Below, one piece after another: positions 42,501 to 55,200 of a DNA stretch of 64,000 nt (position 1 is the first letter of the stretch; each line of letters starts with the position of its first letter). The DNA is from Bursaphelenchus xylophilus. Lineage: Eukaryota > Nematoda > Chromadorea > Rhabditida > Aphelenchoididae. The notes beneath the pieces were generated by a model that saw only the letters and a list, made by a program, of their open reading frames with translations, did no database searches and was not told where the DNA came from. The stretch lies in assembly GCA_904066235.2 (NCBI GenBank), contig CAJFCV020000006.1, positions 5,952,001 to 6,016,000 of the forward strand, in the 5' to 3' direction. The position numbers and the translations under genes are program-made.

Positions 42501-45369
42501 CGGACCTAAAGGAATTGTTATATTTGATGAAAGATGGGGTTTGGAATTCCTTTTGGCCCATTCCCGTATTTTTGGCACCTCAAAACTTTAAAAATACCTC
42601 CGCCAGCCTTTTAAGCATGAGAAAAGGAAAATCAAGACAGGATCAATGATTATGTGAAGTGCAAAAACTCCTCAGCGTTATTATATTCCGGTCCGAAAAA
42701 GTAGGATTAGGATACCATAGTAATCGTTCTAAAGTAAAATGAGAAAAGTTTAAATCATATTTTCTGCCAAATGTGGGCTTATAGACGAAAAGGTTCTCAT
42801 TTGTGGACAATGAAAAGTTTTTTGTGGACAAAAAATGTATTTTCTTTTAAGAAATTTATGTAATCCTTTTTTAGGCAAAGGAGAAGAGAAGCAAGAGAAC
42901 AGAAGGCAGTGGCCCCATCTTTGTCAGGTGAATTGCATACCCACATCAAGAAGAGCCTGATGTCCGGGGGAATAGCAGGTCTGATCACTCCCTTTAGCGC
43001 TGTTGGAACACAGCCGACGTTCACAGCTACTCCGATCGCCCAGAATCCTCCTCCAGCGTTGTTGTCACCGGTCGCCGCCTCCGCTAATATGTTCTCAGCA
43101 GCCGCGAACGGTGCCAAACGACGAGCAGGTCGTCCTAAGGGCTCAGGAAATCTTCCCAAGACTCCAAGCGTTGACATGGCCACACTGCCGCTGGCGTCAC
43201 CGGTTACTCAACCTCCTGTTTTGCCGCCGGCGCCTCCCACGCTTTCCCAGCAAGCCTTTAATGCAGCGCCGACAGATAATTCGATGCCGCCACCGGGTCA
43301 AGCGCCTCTTGCCAAATCGGGTCGTGGCAGAAAGCCTGGATCAAAGAATAAACCCAAAGGTGCCCGAGAAGAGAAACCCGAGTACGAATTCAATTCAGAC
43401 GAAGATCAAGCCTCTGAGCCAATGACATACGAAGAAAAGAAACGATTGTCTACCAACATTAACAATCTGCCCAGTGATCGGTTAAGTAAAGTTCTTCAGA
43501 TTATCGCCAAAAGAGAAAAGTTGGATCCCGAATTCAATCCAGAAGAGGTGGAGATCGACTTCGAGACCCTCCAACCCAAGACTCTCAGGGAATTGGAAAT
43601 TTTTGTTACCCAATGTGGTCAAAAGAGCACCAGGAGACAGAATGGTAAGGATCATGTGATCAGTTTCATACTGAATTATCTGTCTACGTGTCTGTGTTGA
43701 TCGTTCTTATGTTTAAGCTTGTAATTGCTTGAATTATTTCAGCCCCTCGACCCCTCGAACAGGCAGCCAGAAAACGCGAACTGGAGCAGAGACTTGCTGA
43801 AATTGGCGGTAATTCCAAGAGTAAGTCGAGAATAGAGTGCTTTGGCTTTTATTTACCAAGTCCAGTCCGAGCGGTGCTGTCCTTGTTCCTGGCTGACTAA
43901 CCGTTTCTTTTCAGGAGGCATGTCGGGAGCCCCTCCACGAGGCCGACCACCAGCCAACATGACTTCGGCCAATAGGGATTCCAGTGAATCTTCGTCTTCT
44001 TCCTCATCGTCCTCTTCAGAATCCTCATCGTCAGATTCTTCGGACTCTGAATCAGGTTAGCAAAGTTTAGCTTTACAGTAGTTGGATAGCTGGGGTTTTG
44101 TTATCTCAGAGCCTTCGTTACATTCTCCATAATTTCTTACCTCTCCTTTTCCTTTCTAACGCCCTCATTCATGTCCTCGATTGTATATAGTAATGATTGT
44201 AAGTCCACAAGGTGTCATCATGGCGTGTTTAAGGTTCCTCACTCCGATCTTTCAGACTTCTTATTTCCCTCGACTAAGTTCTTGAAAATGCGAAAGGAAA
44301 GCGCGCTAGAAAGGGGTGGGAACATAAATGTGTCATCATGACAGTTTTTTGGACATAATAAGAGTAATAATAGAAGCAACCAGTAATTATACCTCACTCT
44401 TGTTTGATCCGTTTTGATACTCGCAAAACTCAGAATCTCACTCATGTTGCCGGCGACAATGTAAATAATATCTCGGGGGATTTCTAATAATTTGGAATAA
44501 ATTTGATTAACATGTAGAAGAACGCTGTAAAGAAAACAACTGGTAACCCGTCAAGAAACACCATCATGGTGACACATTAATCTCAGGACTTAATTCCCCT
44601 GATAATCAAACATTTAAAAAGGATTATTGATCGTGTCTTTTACAATATGTAATCGATATTGAACTCAGGGAAAATATTTTTAGAACAAAAAGAAGCCCCC
44701 AAAACATCACCCCGGCCAAACGGCACCAACAACCTTAACCGTCCACGAGCCAATCCAGTAAGTTAGTTTTATAATTAGCATTTCATACACCTCGATTTCA
44801 GTCTGTCACCAAGCCGACCAATAACAACACATTGAATTCGGCCCCTGGCGTCAATGGAGTAAAACCTGAGGATAAAAGGAACATTGTTCACAGTGGAGCT
44901 GGTCCTCTTCTGCAGAACAACAATGCAGTCAGTCATGCCGGAATTAGCGGGTCCGTCTTGGATCAGCTTCTTCCAGCTGCTGAAGCTTCGGCTGATAATA
45001 ATACGGGACTCTCGAAAGGAAATTATCTCGATTCGTTTGATACCTTCAAGAGAATGAAGAGAGAAAAGGACATGACGGTAAGTCTGATGAAAAGGATAAC
45101 ATCGGTCTGGTTCAGAAACAAACCTTGGCACAAAGAGATCAGGAACGTTCCAAGAACGGAATGGAGAGCACTTCCACCTCCAGACAAGACGAAATTCAGC
45201 GGCTGAAAATGGCAGAGAAGGTCGGTTTTTGGATCCCATACCCTTGACCTCAATACTCTGCCATTTCCCTAACTTCCTTTTTCAGGAACGTCGTCAACGT
45301 GAAGCCGCCAATGACGAAGGAATCACCACGCAAATGGACATTATGGCCAACTTTGAGGACAACTTTTGA
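39600..45369 (+). CDS. BET family double-bromodomain protein
   Basis: Exons: 39600-39896, 39933-40199, then either 40575-40694 or 40727-40846, 40927-41113, 41485-41531, 41570-42001, 42037-42341, 42875-43644, 43743-43820, 43915-44055, 44684-44757, 44802-45077, 45116-45220, 45286-45369; 1060 residues with one of the two 120-nt exons. Bromodomain 1 has [27 protein letters not shown]; the second half comes from the alternative exons. Bromodomain 2 has [18 protein letters not shown] and [13 protein letters not shown]. An NET domain ([20 protein letters not shown]), a poly-Ser acidic SEED stretch and a C-terminal motif ([12 protein letters not shown]) follow. BET proteins read acetylated histones and recruit P-TEFb. 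AT-hook-like RRAGRPKG and [11 protein letters not shown] occur before the NET domain. Confidence 0.95.
40575..40846 (+). other. pair of homologous, interchangeable 120-nt exons in bromodomain 1
   Basis: Exon A (40575-40694) encodes [15 protein letters not shown]...KLSRMPAN; exon B (40727-40846) encodes [15 protein letters not shown]...LKHMPSQ. Both are 120 nt, start and end in phase 0, and both align to the helix B to helix C half of a bromodomain. The intron between them is 32 nt. Exon B keeps the acetyl-lysine-binding Asn (YRFN); exon A has Cys there (FTYC). Confidence 0.85.
42358..42613 (-). repeat. dispersed repeat, copy B (BET intron)
   Basis: Inverse-orientation relative of 27336-27600, located in the BET intron 42342-42874. 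It contains a perfect central palindrome GATTGCTC-CGTCA-GAGCAATC (42481-42501) that is partly decayed in copy A. No coding capacity. Confidence 0.8.
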
Positions 45370-45808
45370 GTCTGTTCTCTTATTAACTCCAGTCTTTCGT
45401 CTGTTCTCTAGAACGTCTATGTTACACTCATAATCAGTGCAAGTAATAAAATACGAATACCCTCTGTGTCGGCATGAGTGTGACTCGGTTCTTTTTGTCT
45501 TGCCATTGTCCGAATATTACTTTTTCTCCTTCCTTCCCTCTAGGTCAGCTCCAAGTTCTCTAGGTGATCCCTTCGATTTGTAAAATGTCCAATGTAATCA
45601 TCTTCTCGTTATAGTGTATGTAAATATACATTTTCTTGTTTCCTTGAGCCTCATCCGATTCATTTGAGCTGGAGGCATTCACTCAGGTTTATCTTTATAT
45701 TCATTCATTTGTTGTTTTTTCTATTATTTTAACCGATAAAAACAAAAAAAATAATAATAATATTATATACCCGTTTGTATGGTTGTCCAGTTAAGGTGTA
45801 GTGCATCC

Positions 45809-46801
45809 TTAGGCTTGTTTGACTCTCTTCATATAACGTTTTATGATTTCCATTGGCACCGGCAGTATGATGGTATGGTTCTGTGAAGTTGATATTCGAC
45901 TCAGAGTTTGAAGATATCGTAGTTGGATGGCTGCGGGCGAATTTTTAAACCGGTCGGCGGCTACTTTCAGAGAAAACGAGGCCTTAAATTAACGATGTAA
46001 TGGCAAAGAATCATCATCTTACATTTAACTCTCCTGCGGCCGAAACGATCTTAGCGTCGGCTTCTCTGGAGGCTTCGGCTTCAGCGGCCAATACTCGACA
46101 AAGTTCTCGTGGAAGCCTAATGTCCTTGACTTCCACTCGTTCCACCTTGATACCCCAAGGATCGGTTCCTATATAACTATTTATATAAACCGCGTATTCT
46201 CACCTTCATCCAGAACTTCTTGGGCTTGTTGCGCGATACTCTCTCGTTCCGACATGATCTCACTCAACGTTCTGGTTCCAAGAACATTTCTCAAGGCTGT
46301 TTGTGCTAGCATCTTTGTGCTCAAATGAGCATCAGCTATGCAATTAATTGTTGCCACCGGGTCGCTGAATAAATGATCAAATTGGATTTACTCTACTTAA
46401 GTAATCATATTTCAAGCGCCGCCTTACCTTGTTCTATAATATACAGCCGCATCTACAGACACTGTAACCGAGTCTTTCGTGAGCATTTCTTGTGAAGGCA
46501 CGTCGTAAGACATGGTTCTCAGATCGATCATGTGATGCTCATCCACACAAGGCAGTATCATCACAACTCCTGGACCCATGGTGCCCGTTCCCTTAATCCG
46601 GCCAAGTCTGAATACAACCATTCTCTTGTATTCATGGACAATCTTTATGCAAACAAAAAGAGAGAGCGGCAGTGTGAAGACAAAGATGATCCAGGCGAGT
46701 GTCATCATGATATAATAATAGATTGGGGGACCCTGGGGAATGAGCGGTTTCTTGTTCATCATGTGGAACGTGTCCATGGAAAGACGGTTGTTCGAGGTCA
46801 T
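45809..46801 (-). CDS. stomatin-like SPFH membrane protein
   Basis: Exons in transcript order: 46801-46428, 46364-46204, 46168-46023, 45982-45809; 855 nt, 284 residues. A hydrophobic hairpin (YIMMTLAWIIFVFTLPLSLF) is followed by CIKIVHEYKRMVVFRLGRI, GPGVVMILPCVDEHHMIDLR and the SPFH core (VSVDAAVYYRT, RNVLGTRTLSEIMSERESI, VERVEVKDIRLP, LAAEAEASREADAKI). This is the stomatin / MEC-2 / UNC-1 group, which scaffolds and gates ion channels in cholesterol-rich membrane. An acceptor CTTCCAG lies four bases upstream of the ATG. Longer reading frames upstream lack a credible start. Confidence 0.92.
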
Positions 46802-49124
46802 GGCCTGGAAGCGATAGTTGCACACGATTAATCAACAATTAAAATTATTAGAAAATATACTCGGATCCATCATGCATCATAAAAAATTTATGAATTTAAC
46901 ACTAAACGAATGAATTTCAAGCAACATCGGCCTTTAGAAAATAAGATGGCAAAGCGTGGATTCACAAGGAACTCTGGCCAAACAAGTACAACAAGTCTTT
47001 CCCGAAAGATTAAACCAGTTACTTAGAGTGGAAGCGACCCAAACTAAGTGTACTCTTTAAGGACCGCCGAAATTTTCTTTTTCCCTCTCCCGAAAAGAAA
47101 TGTGAAATCAAACCTTAAGGAAACGAAACTAAAGTTTTCGGCAATTAGGTTCGTATAGAATCTGATAACTTTTCATTTTCACTATGGTAACACGAAGAAA
47201 AGGTTCTCCTTCCGAAAGGAATGGCCAAGAAGTGGAACACAAAGGAAGTATGTCAAAAACAGGCCCAAGAAAAGGTTTCTTCATTAGGATAATGCAAATC
47301 CAATCACATAATTACCTCTAATAGACAAGTCTAATCAGGTGGACAAACGCAATTAAAGAAAATAAAGTCAGTAATATTTGATCAATTTCATGTACAGTAA
47401 CCCTTTTGGTAAGTAGTGTTGAATTAGCAATTAGGAGAAGTTTGAATAGACATCAAAAGTACCATCATCGTATCATTAATCCGCCCAATAACTTAACCGA
47501 CATTGTTATATACCAGCAGACCGATTCCGAAGCCATTAACGGCTTCAAAACACCTTTGTCCAGGAAGCTAAGCTTTTAGAACCCCGCTTTATTTGTCCGG
47601 ACGTATACCTGAAATAAACCTCACGGCCCAACCTAAAGGTTCAGAAACGAGGAAGAGGTGGCCTCTCCCGACGGCGCGGTTTCCCGAATCATCAATGATT
47701 CATGCCCTTGGGGATGTGATTGACGGCTTATGACAAGTCCATTTTAGGGGTTGAAAGCTCCTCCGAAAGTAAACGATGGTAAACAATGCAAAAAGTTTAA
47801 CAAATATTTTGTTTTAATAAAAGGAATTTCATAAAACGTGACAAAGAATAGAAGAAGACATCAAGAGATATGATTTGTTGCAAAACCAACGACTGGCAGT
47901 AAATCGAAGTGCTCGCAAACCAACAAAAAGGGGATGTGATTATGTTTTCAAAAAGCCAACTTTCAACCTCTAATTACAGTAACCCCACCCCATTTTTAAG
48001 CACATATGTATTTACTTTCTGCTATGCGTAATTATTTATAATACCAAAATGTGTATCATTCAGGAATAAGATGACCCAAAGGAGGTTTTGAAAATCTCTT
48101 GCCATACCGTAACCTTTGCCACACATAAATAAGATAATCCTCGCGGTTACCATAATCCGGCAAATCAACGCCATTGATGGTGGTAGATCTCCGCCAGCTT
48201 TCCGTGGTGGATATTCCGCTTTCCGGCTGTCCAATTCGGACGAAAAGAAGCGTGTCGCGCTCATTTTCAATTAACGCATCCTAAGACGGACATCGGAGTC
48301 AATGGCAATTTGGGCGTTAAGAAAACCGCGGGCCAGAAAAGGAACCTCATTGTGGCGCATTTGTGATGTGGATGTAGGCAACAAAAAGACGGCTGTATGG
48401 CGGGGAAAAGCCCGCCTTTTCAGGACGCTTGACAAGACTTCTCGAGTACATATATATACATATTTATTCTTTTTTCTTTCGCTTTTGTTTCGACTTTTAC
48501 ACTTTCTCAGGCTCTCCAGAAGGTTTAAGGTAACGGGCCGGAGGGAACGCCCGTCTCGACATGTTCTTTGCTGTCCGCTTACTGCAAAAAACATGGACTA
48601 AATTAGACGGATGTACAGCGGCATTTCCAGACTTAAGTAAGTTTTGTGCCCAAGATAGTAAGGGTTAGAATAAGATTACATGGCTCGACAAGAACAACAA
48701 ATAAAATGGAAAGGATTCACTTCCCATACATCCGCGTCGTAAAGACCTCGACATTTGGCATTCCAAGGACTCCATAAGTTCGGACTGCAGGTCCAAAACG
48801 GCCCACCCCACCTCAAAAATCTCATTTGCAAGGGAATGCTTTATGACATTTTTATCACCTAAGGACAGGTGGTGGAAATAAAAGGTAGCAAACTACTCGA
48901 ATTCGGGGACCCCACAAAAACTAAATGCGGACACCCGGAATGCCCTCCTCGACCCAAAATATCGAAAGAATAGTAGATTTCCTTCGAGAATTCAAATCCG
49001 AATTGTGTTTTTGAATGAGAAAAGAACGTTTCCGCATTACGACGTGTAAACAAAACTTGGAATATTCATTTCAAACAAAGAAGTTGTATAAACAGACAGA
49101 TTATTTTACACATAACATGCTTCC
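46802..49124. other. intergenic stretch between stomatin-like gene and NOSIP
   Basis: About 2.3 kb with no supported coding exon. The longest frames (48271-48594 on the minus strand, 48302-48601 on the plus strand) are mutual shadows without family resemblance. The region should hold the stomatin gene's promoter or 5' leader and the NOSIP 3' UTR. No repeat structure was recognised. Confidence 0.6.
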
Positions 49125-50266
49125 TTAGGCCAACTCCATCTGTGGCCGGGCCAATTTTCCTTCAGTCTGATTGGTCGAGGAGAAGCCAGTACCTCCTCTT
49201 TGGAGTTCTATCACATCTGAGTCTGTGAGTTTCTTGTTCGTCAGAGGATCTATCATGTCTTTCTTGATTATCTTTTCCACACAATTCCAGGACACAATCT
49301 TCTGACTACAAAATATTTGCAAAAGCCATCAAGGATCCCGCACTCTTACCTAGTCTTAATATAAGCGCATCGACTACTATTTGTCAAGATATCTCCCGTG
49401 ACCGGGCATTTGTATCGCTCTTTCATCGAATAAATCAGATTTGTTTTAGCGGCATCCTCATCGATCGGCGTGAATATAACCGGCATCATATCCTTAAACT
49501 TCAATGGTTTACCAGTCACCGGATTTGTCACTTTTTGAGGCTATAAAGAAATGAAAGTCTCTTATTAAGGAAGGGCTAATATGAAACAAAAATCAAAATC
49601 ATTACCGGTTTTTCCATTTTGCTGACTTCTGCAGTTGATTGCAATTCAGGTACCCAAAAACTGTTCCACTTTTTGGCCTTGTCTCCAGCCATATTTGACA
49701 AGCTTTCTTCATCGTACTTATCCTTTTTATTACTTGGCCCAGCATTTGCGTTAGTTGACTTTCTTTTCTTGCTCACACTTTCACCGTAAGCAAATACATG
49801 GGTTGGCGTTGATTCCATGGCTACAAATTTGCGCTTCCGCTCTTCTTCTGTCTCTTGTTCGGCCTAAAAAATGAAATATGAATGTGAGATGCAAAACAGA
49901 CATATAACGGTACGAGCAATTTTTCTTACCTTTTCTTTCCTTTCCTCTTCCATCTTGACAAACTTTTCAAAAGCATCGTTTTGCCGTTTTAGCTCCTTTT
50001 TCTGATCAACAATGTATTGTAATATCGCCTCTTTCTCGAAGATGTAACCGTCAGGGGTGACCATTGGATTCCTAAGCAATAAAAAGACAGTCAAATCATA
50101 CTTACTTGCATGGTTGAAGCGTTAGGCAGCAACAATCAAAAGGCTTAACAGAATCTGCACCCAATCTTTCCTTCAACGTCCCATACCCTGACTGTCTAGA
50201 ATCTTTCTTCCTCTCTGAATAACTATAAACAGCTGAAGCCGTGGAATTCTTTCCATGGCGAGTCAT
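49125..50266 (-). CDS. NOSIP: NOSIP-like E3 ubiquitin ligase
   Basis: Exons in transcript order: 50266-50106, 50071-49930, 49863-49606, 49540-49350, 49305-49125; 933 nt, 310 residues. The N-terminus MTRHGKNSTASAVYSYSERK is diagnostic. A split U-box-type fold follows: FDCCCLTLQPCKNPMVTPDG with EKEAILQYIVDQKKE, then YKCPVTGDILTN and MIDPLTNKKL in the C-terminal half. A Lys-rich, likely nuclear-localising linker lies between (SKKRKSTNANAG). NOSIP is a nuclear RING/U-box ligase associated with the late spliceosome in animals. Its start is about 270 bp from the divergent PrimPol start. Confidence 0.94.
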
Positions 50267-50539
50267 AACTATTTTCTTTTAGCGGAGTCAGTAAAAAATG
50301 CTTTTAAAAGTAATCCCAGAAGTTGAAGAATAAAATTTTACAAAAAAGAGCTAAAATCTTCATAGACGAAAATCATAAAAAAACAGAAATATCTTACCGA
50401 GCTGCGGCCGATCTTTCTCCATCTGCGGAAGTTGGTCTGCGAGAACAAGTTTTCAAATCATTTTTTCGGCCATTTGCAGAGAACTCGGACAAAATACAGA
50501 ATTTGGTCGAGAGGGTCTTCACCAAAGACGTCGTTGTAG

Positions 50540-52055
50540 ATGTCATTGGAAAAATGCTTAAGGGAGTACTTTAAGATCTACTACAGACAACAGGACGCTT
50601 TCGATCGCCAAAAGAAGAAACCTTCGGCCAGGGTTTTCACTTATGAAACTCCACAACTCACTGAAGGTAGGTTGCTTACAATACTTTTATTTACCCTTAG
50701 GTCGTCGGCGTTTTCTTGCAACGGACCTGGAGAAGTTTGTCGCTTGTTACAAGTCAATCAGATGTGGCAGACACTTCTATGAGCTTATTCAGGAGAACCG
50801 TCCTTGTCGTCCTTATTTTGATCTTGAATATTACAAACGGTTCAACGTTTATGAAGACCCCAAACAGCTTGTAACGGATTTCATTGAGGTCGTTTGCCGT
50901 CTATTTAAGAGCAGACTTAATGTCGTGGTGGACCCCACTGATTTTCTTATTCTGGACTCCTCCTCAGATGATAAATTCTCGGCTCACATTATAATACACT
51001 TCAAAGAAAAGGTTCTTCTGCCTTGTAATACAGCCTTTAAAGGTTTTGTCAACAGTTTGTGCACAACCTTGGCAGAGGAAAGGAAGTGTATCATCAGGAA
51101 TGAGAGCAAGGAGACTTTTCTTTGCGATCAATCTGTTTATACAAAGAATAGAAACTTCCGATTATTCTATAGCTCCAAGTGTGGAAAGAAGGAGAAATTA
51201 GTGTATGCCAGTTACTGCAATTTTTATCGTAAGTAAATGCGATGATACGATTAATATTGATTTAGAATCCCGAGGGATAACTTCTCCAGATACCACTTCT
51301 ATGTTTTATGATTCGTTGGTTATTCCAAAGGAATACGAAGAGTACGGTGTCCTTGATTTGAATCAACTAGAAGGAGTTAATCCGATTTGTCGTCCTTTAT
51401 TTTCCAGTAAGTTATTTTAATTTATATCTTTATGTTTTAGTAAATACGACCGTTGACGTCAAAGCTCCGCACAATGTGGCGTCGAATTGTGGATCATCGC
51501 CATTCCCTTTAATCGATCGGTTTGTTACCGGGATTCTTTCTCGGTATTGTCCCAATGTTCAAGTATCCAAATGGAGCTTGCTTTATACAAAAGAATACGA
51601 TCGAAGACGATTACAATTACAATTTCGAGGTTGTAGATATTGTTTCAACATGGGCCGGGAGCACAAAAGTCAAAATATCTACTGGATTGTGGACCTGAAT
51701 GACTTCCGAGCGTACCAAAAATGTTTTGATATAGATTGTAAACATTTCATATCCAATTTCTTTGCCGTCCCAGACGATGTGAAAAAAGCTTGTGAATCCA
51801 AGATTGGTGAGTACTCAAGATTGGTTGTTATTATTATTTGCAGAAACCGTGTTCAAAGTGTATGGTCACAAAGAGCTGAGTCAGCATCCTCCTCAGTTGG
51901 CTGAGTCTCAAAAAGAAAATCCGGAATCAGCCAAAAGAAAGCGCCGATCTTTCTACGATCCGGAGACTGACCAGGTCGTCATGTTCCAAAGAACTCCAAA
52001 GAGAAACCAATGCAATAACACTTTGGATGAGACTCTCGTAATCACAATCGACTAA
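50540..52055 (+). CDS. PRIMPOL: PrimPol primase-polymerase
   Basis: Exons 50540-50666, 50701-51228, 51266-51406, 51441-51806, 51844-52055; 1374 nt, 457 residues. Archaeo-eukaryotic primase motifs: motif I PYFDLEYYKR (D-x-E), motif II KFSAHIIIHF (S-x-H) and motif III CDQSVYTKNRNFRLFYSSK (Asp). The zinc knuckle is CRYCFNMGREHKSQNIYW with KCFDIDCKHF, the Cys-His-Cys-Cys set needed for priming. PrimPol re-primes stalled forks in nucleus and mitochondria. The C-terminus is basic and acidic-patchy; an RPA-binding motif is not certain. A different-frame ORF (50323-50574) overlaps the start codon region. Confidence 0.92.
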
Positions 52056-52234
52056 CGTTCATACTAACAATTTATATAATCTAACCATTTCATTCATAAA
52101 ATTGTTGTATACCAACTAATTATTTAGCTTCGTACTGTATAAAGATTGTATAATATCGAAGAGTTATCGGTGTAAAGTTTTGTGTGGTACTGTTTAGATA
52201 TATTTTTGATCGTTGGTTGCCTTCACCATTTATT

Positions 52235-55200
52235 TCAGATGCCCAATTCGGTTTTTTGTTGATTGACGGAGAGGTACTGGGAAACGGTATCTTGGTTTCT
52301 CTTCCCCTCCAACCAATAAGTTGTCATCTTCCCTTTGCCCTGAAGGTATGTCTTCTTTTATTATTGGATATTTCGTACCTTTATCTCGACTTCGCCCCGC
52401 TGAATGGTCTCAAATTCGGGATAATATTGATCAAGACCTGTTTTGAAGGCGTCACTGACTTGAATTCGACCTGGAGATCCAGTAGATTCCATTCGAGATG
52501 CTGTATTTACCTATGGAAATGAGTAGTTATAAATTCCCCTTATCTTACAGTATCCCCAAATAGACAATATCTCGGAGCCGTTAGTCCAACAACACCGGCG
52601 GCAACTTGGCCGGTATGAAGCCCAATTCTGATGACAATTCGTTTGTCTTTTCGATGGGGAATCACGAAATCTCGAAGATATTGCATTATGTCCAAGGAGA
52701 CGTCACTTAGACTCATCAAATGTCTTGTGCCATTCTCTTGAGGGATCCCACTCACCACCATGTAGGCATCTCCGATTGTCTCCACCTTATAGACCTTATT
52801 TTTTGCGATAATATCATCAAATCCAGTATAAACACTGTTCAACATTGTGACCACTTCCAGTGGAGTCGAGTTGGAACACAGCGTTGTGAAACCAACAATA
52901 TCACTGAAGAAGACACTGGCTTGACGGAAAGTCTTCGGGGGGACGGCCCGACCCATCTTTAGCTCATTAGCCACGTAACTGCAAGTGTTTGTAAGAAATG
53001 TATGGGATGTTTACCCGGGTAGTAGTTGACTGAGAAGTTTATCGGCACGTTGATTGGCCTCTTCAAGCATTCCAGTCCTCTCTTGCACCAGTTTTTCCAG
53101 ATTATTTGCATATTGTTCCATCATTCTCATCATCTGATCCACCAAACTTCCTTTTCTGTAATGTTTCGTATAGGTATCACTGGTTATTGCAATATCCTTA
53201 CACTTTCAAGTAGTTTTCTGTGTTCAATCGGACCCTTCTGATGCTTGGTCTGATCTCGGGATTGGTACTCCAACAATCCTGAAGTAATGATGCAAGATCT
53301 GGATGGACTTTGGTCTTGTCCTGGATGGATGGTTTTAATGTTTTGGATCCATCTTTAACATATTCACATAGTTCGGAGACGTTTGTGTTCTCGGGGAATG
53401 GCAGAGATCGGAATAAAATCTCGTACATGACCATTCCGAAGGCATAAACATCTCCAGCTTGTAGCCGATTGGCCGTTTGTTTCTTCCAGGCCTGTTCCAT
53501 TCCTCTTCGCTTGTTGACTTCAGCTACCTGAAGCATCTCAGGAGCACGGTAAAGGTCGTCTGAAATTATAGGTTCGTTTAATTTGGTCTTACTAGTTGCT
53601 TGCAGAGCGCCACTTCGTTCTTCTCCATCCTTAAGTTCCTCCTTAGTTATTGATCCTTGTTTTTCCCATCTTTCGATTGGATTGGCAACCCCGTAATCAG
53701 TTAACTTTACCATCCAGTTTCGATCAATTAGGCAGGACCAGGGTGTCAGAGAACCGTGGTATCCAATGGCTGAGAGATGAAGATATTCAAGACCCTGTAA
53801 GGACTATAATGTACTGTGTGAAGGGTTACCAGAGTGATGTCTCTAACGAACGCGGCATGGAACTTCTCATCCAAGGCGACTTCCTCATTGTAGATTATAT
53901 CTTGTACGGTACCCCGAGAACAAAACTTCCATAGAATGAGCATCTCCTCCTTCTCATTGAAAGACATGCCCAGAAATGGATTCAGATTATCATGAACAGC
54001 CAACTTTAGACTAGTCAGAAGCTGGAGATCTTCTCTGCAGAATTGTATAGGTCTTTTTTGTGGGTACACATGGAAAGAGGCGTGGGTGTTGGTCCCGACG
54101 ATGGCATGGTGCTTCGCGAATCTATTCATATTGCTCAATTTTGTCTTGGAACTCCCTATGGAAAGCTGAAATCATTTATTCTTAATAGAGCTCATAGACG
54201 GTACCATCGACTTCATCTCCTCGGTGGATACGATTCTCATATCATCACGGAAGATGCGCCAAGAATTCTTGGATAAGGAATTGTTTTCCCTGAAAATATT
54301 TTCTCTAGGATCCTGTGGTGACTTCTCTTACAGAACACGGAAAACAATAAACATGCAGAACATTGCTACAATAAGTAGCAAGGCCAAAGCGCCGATGATT
54401 ATCGTCAGGGTATAGTCGCACTTCTCGTTTCTGAATCCACAAACAGGCTCGTCTGGGGGCATTTTCCCGTCGATAGAAGGCCAGAATCCAGTGGCTAGAT
54501 CTTTTACTTTCTGCAGAACGTAATTGTGATCTCTTAATAACATTTACCAGATCCATACATCCTGTTTTCGTTTTCAAACCGTCACAATTTTGAATAAGCA
54601 ATGGATTCATCTCGATCATTCTCATCGGGATCTCTTGTCTCGCGCTAACAAAGAATGCTGAAGATACTATGTAGCCAGATAATTATAAGACTATTACCTC
54701 CATAGACAGCAGCTCTTTCGGCCAGATCATCCATGATTACGGTGCCTGAAGAGATCCCTTCGGCACTTACCAGGCCCGGGAAGGTCATCCTTCTCATCGT
54801 ATTCCAGATGTAAGTACCGTTGGTTGTAACTTTCACATCTTCTGTCTCGTTTATTGCCTTTGTTGCGGCAAGCGCATAAAGTTTAAGCGAGTCGTAGAGA
54901 TGAATGTAACCGTATACATTTTGCTGAACGGTGGATTTAGAATTTTATCGTTGCTTACCAAATTCAAATCATTAATGTTTAGTCCGTTGGCTTCGATTCG
55001 TTCCTTGAACGGAGTCAGTAAGGCATTGTCGAATCCATTGACATCATCAATCTGAACAAGTGTAATTCATTTTGTTATTACACATACGATGATGGTGTTG
55101 TCGAATGTATCTTTCACATTTTGTAACGTCTGTCCTTCCGGTGTAATCCACGGCGACAAATCCTTTGCTTCGGCCTGAAGCCAGGGCATAATGAATACAA

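Noticed and set aside
48271..48601. Small gene between stomatin-like gene and NOSIP
   Set aside because: Opposing ORFs are shadows of each other, with no splice structure or family similarity.
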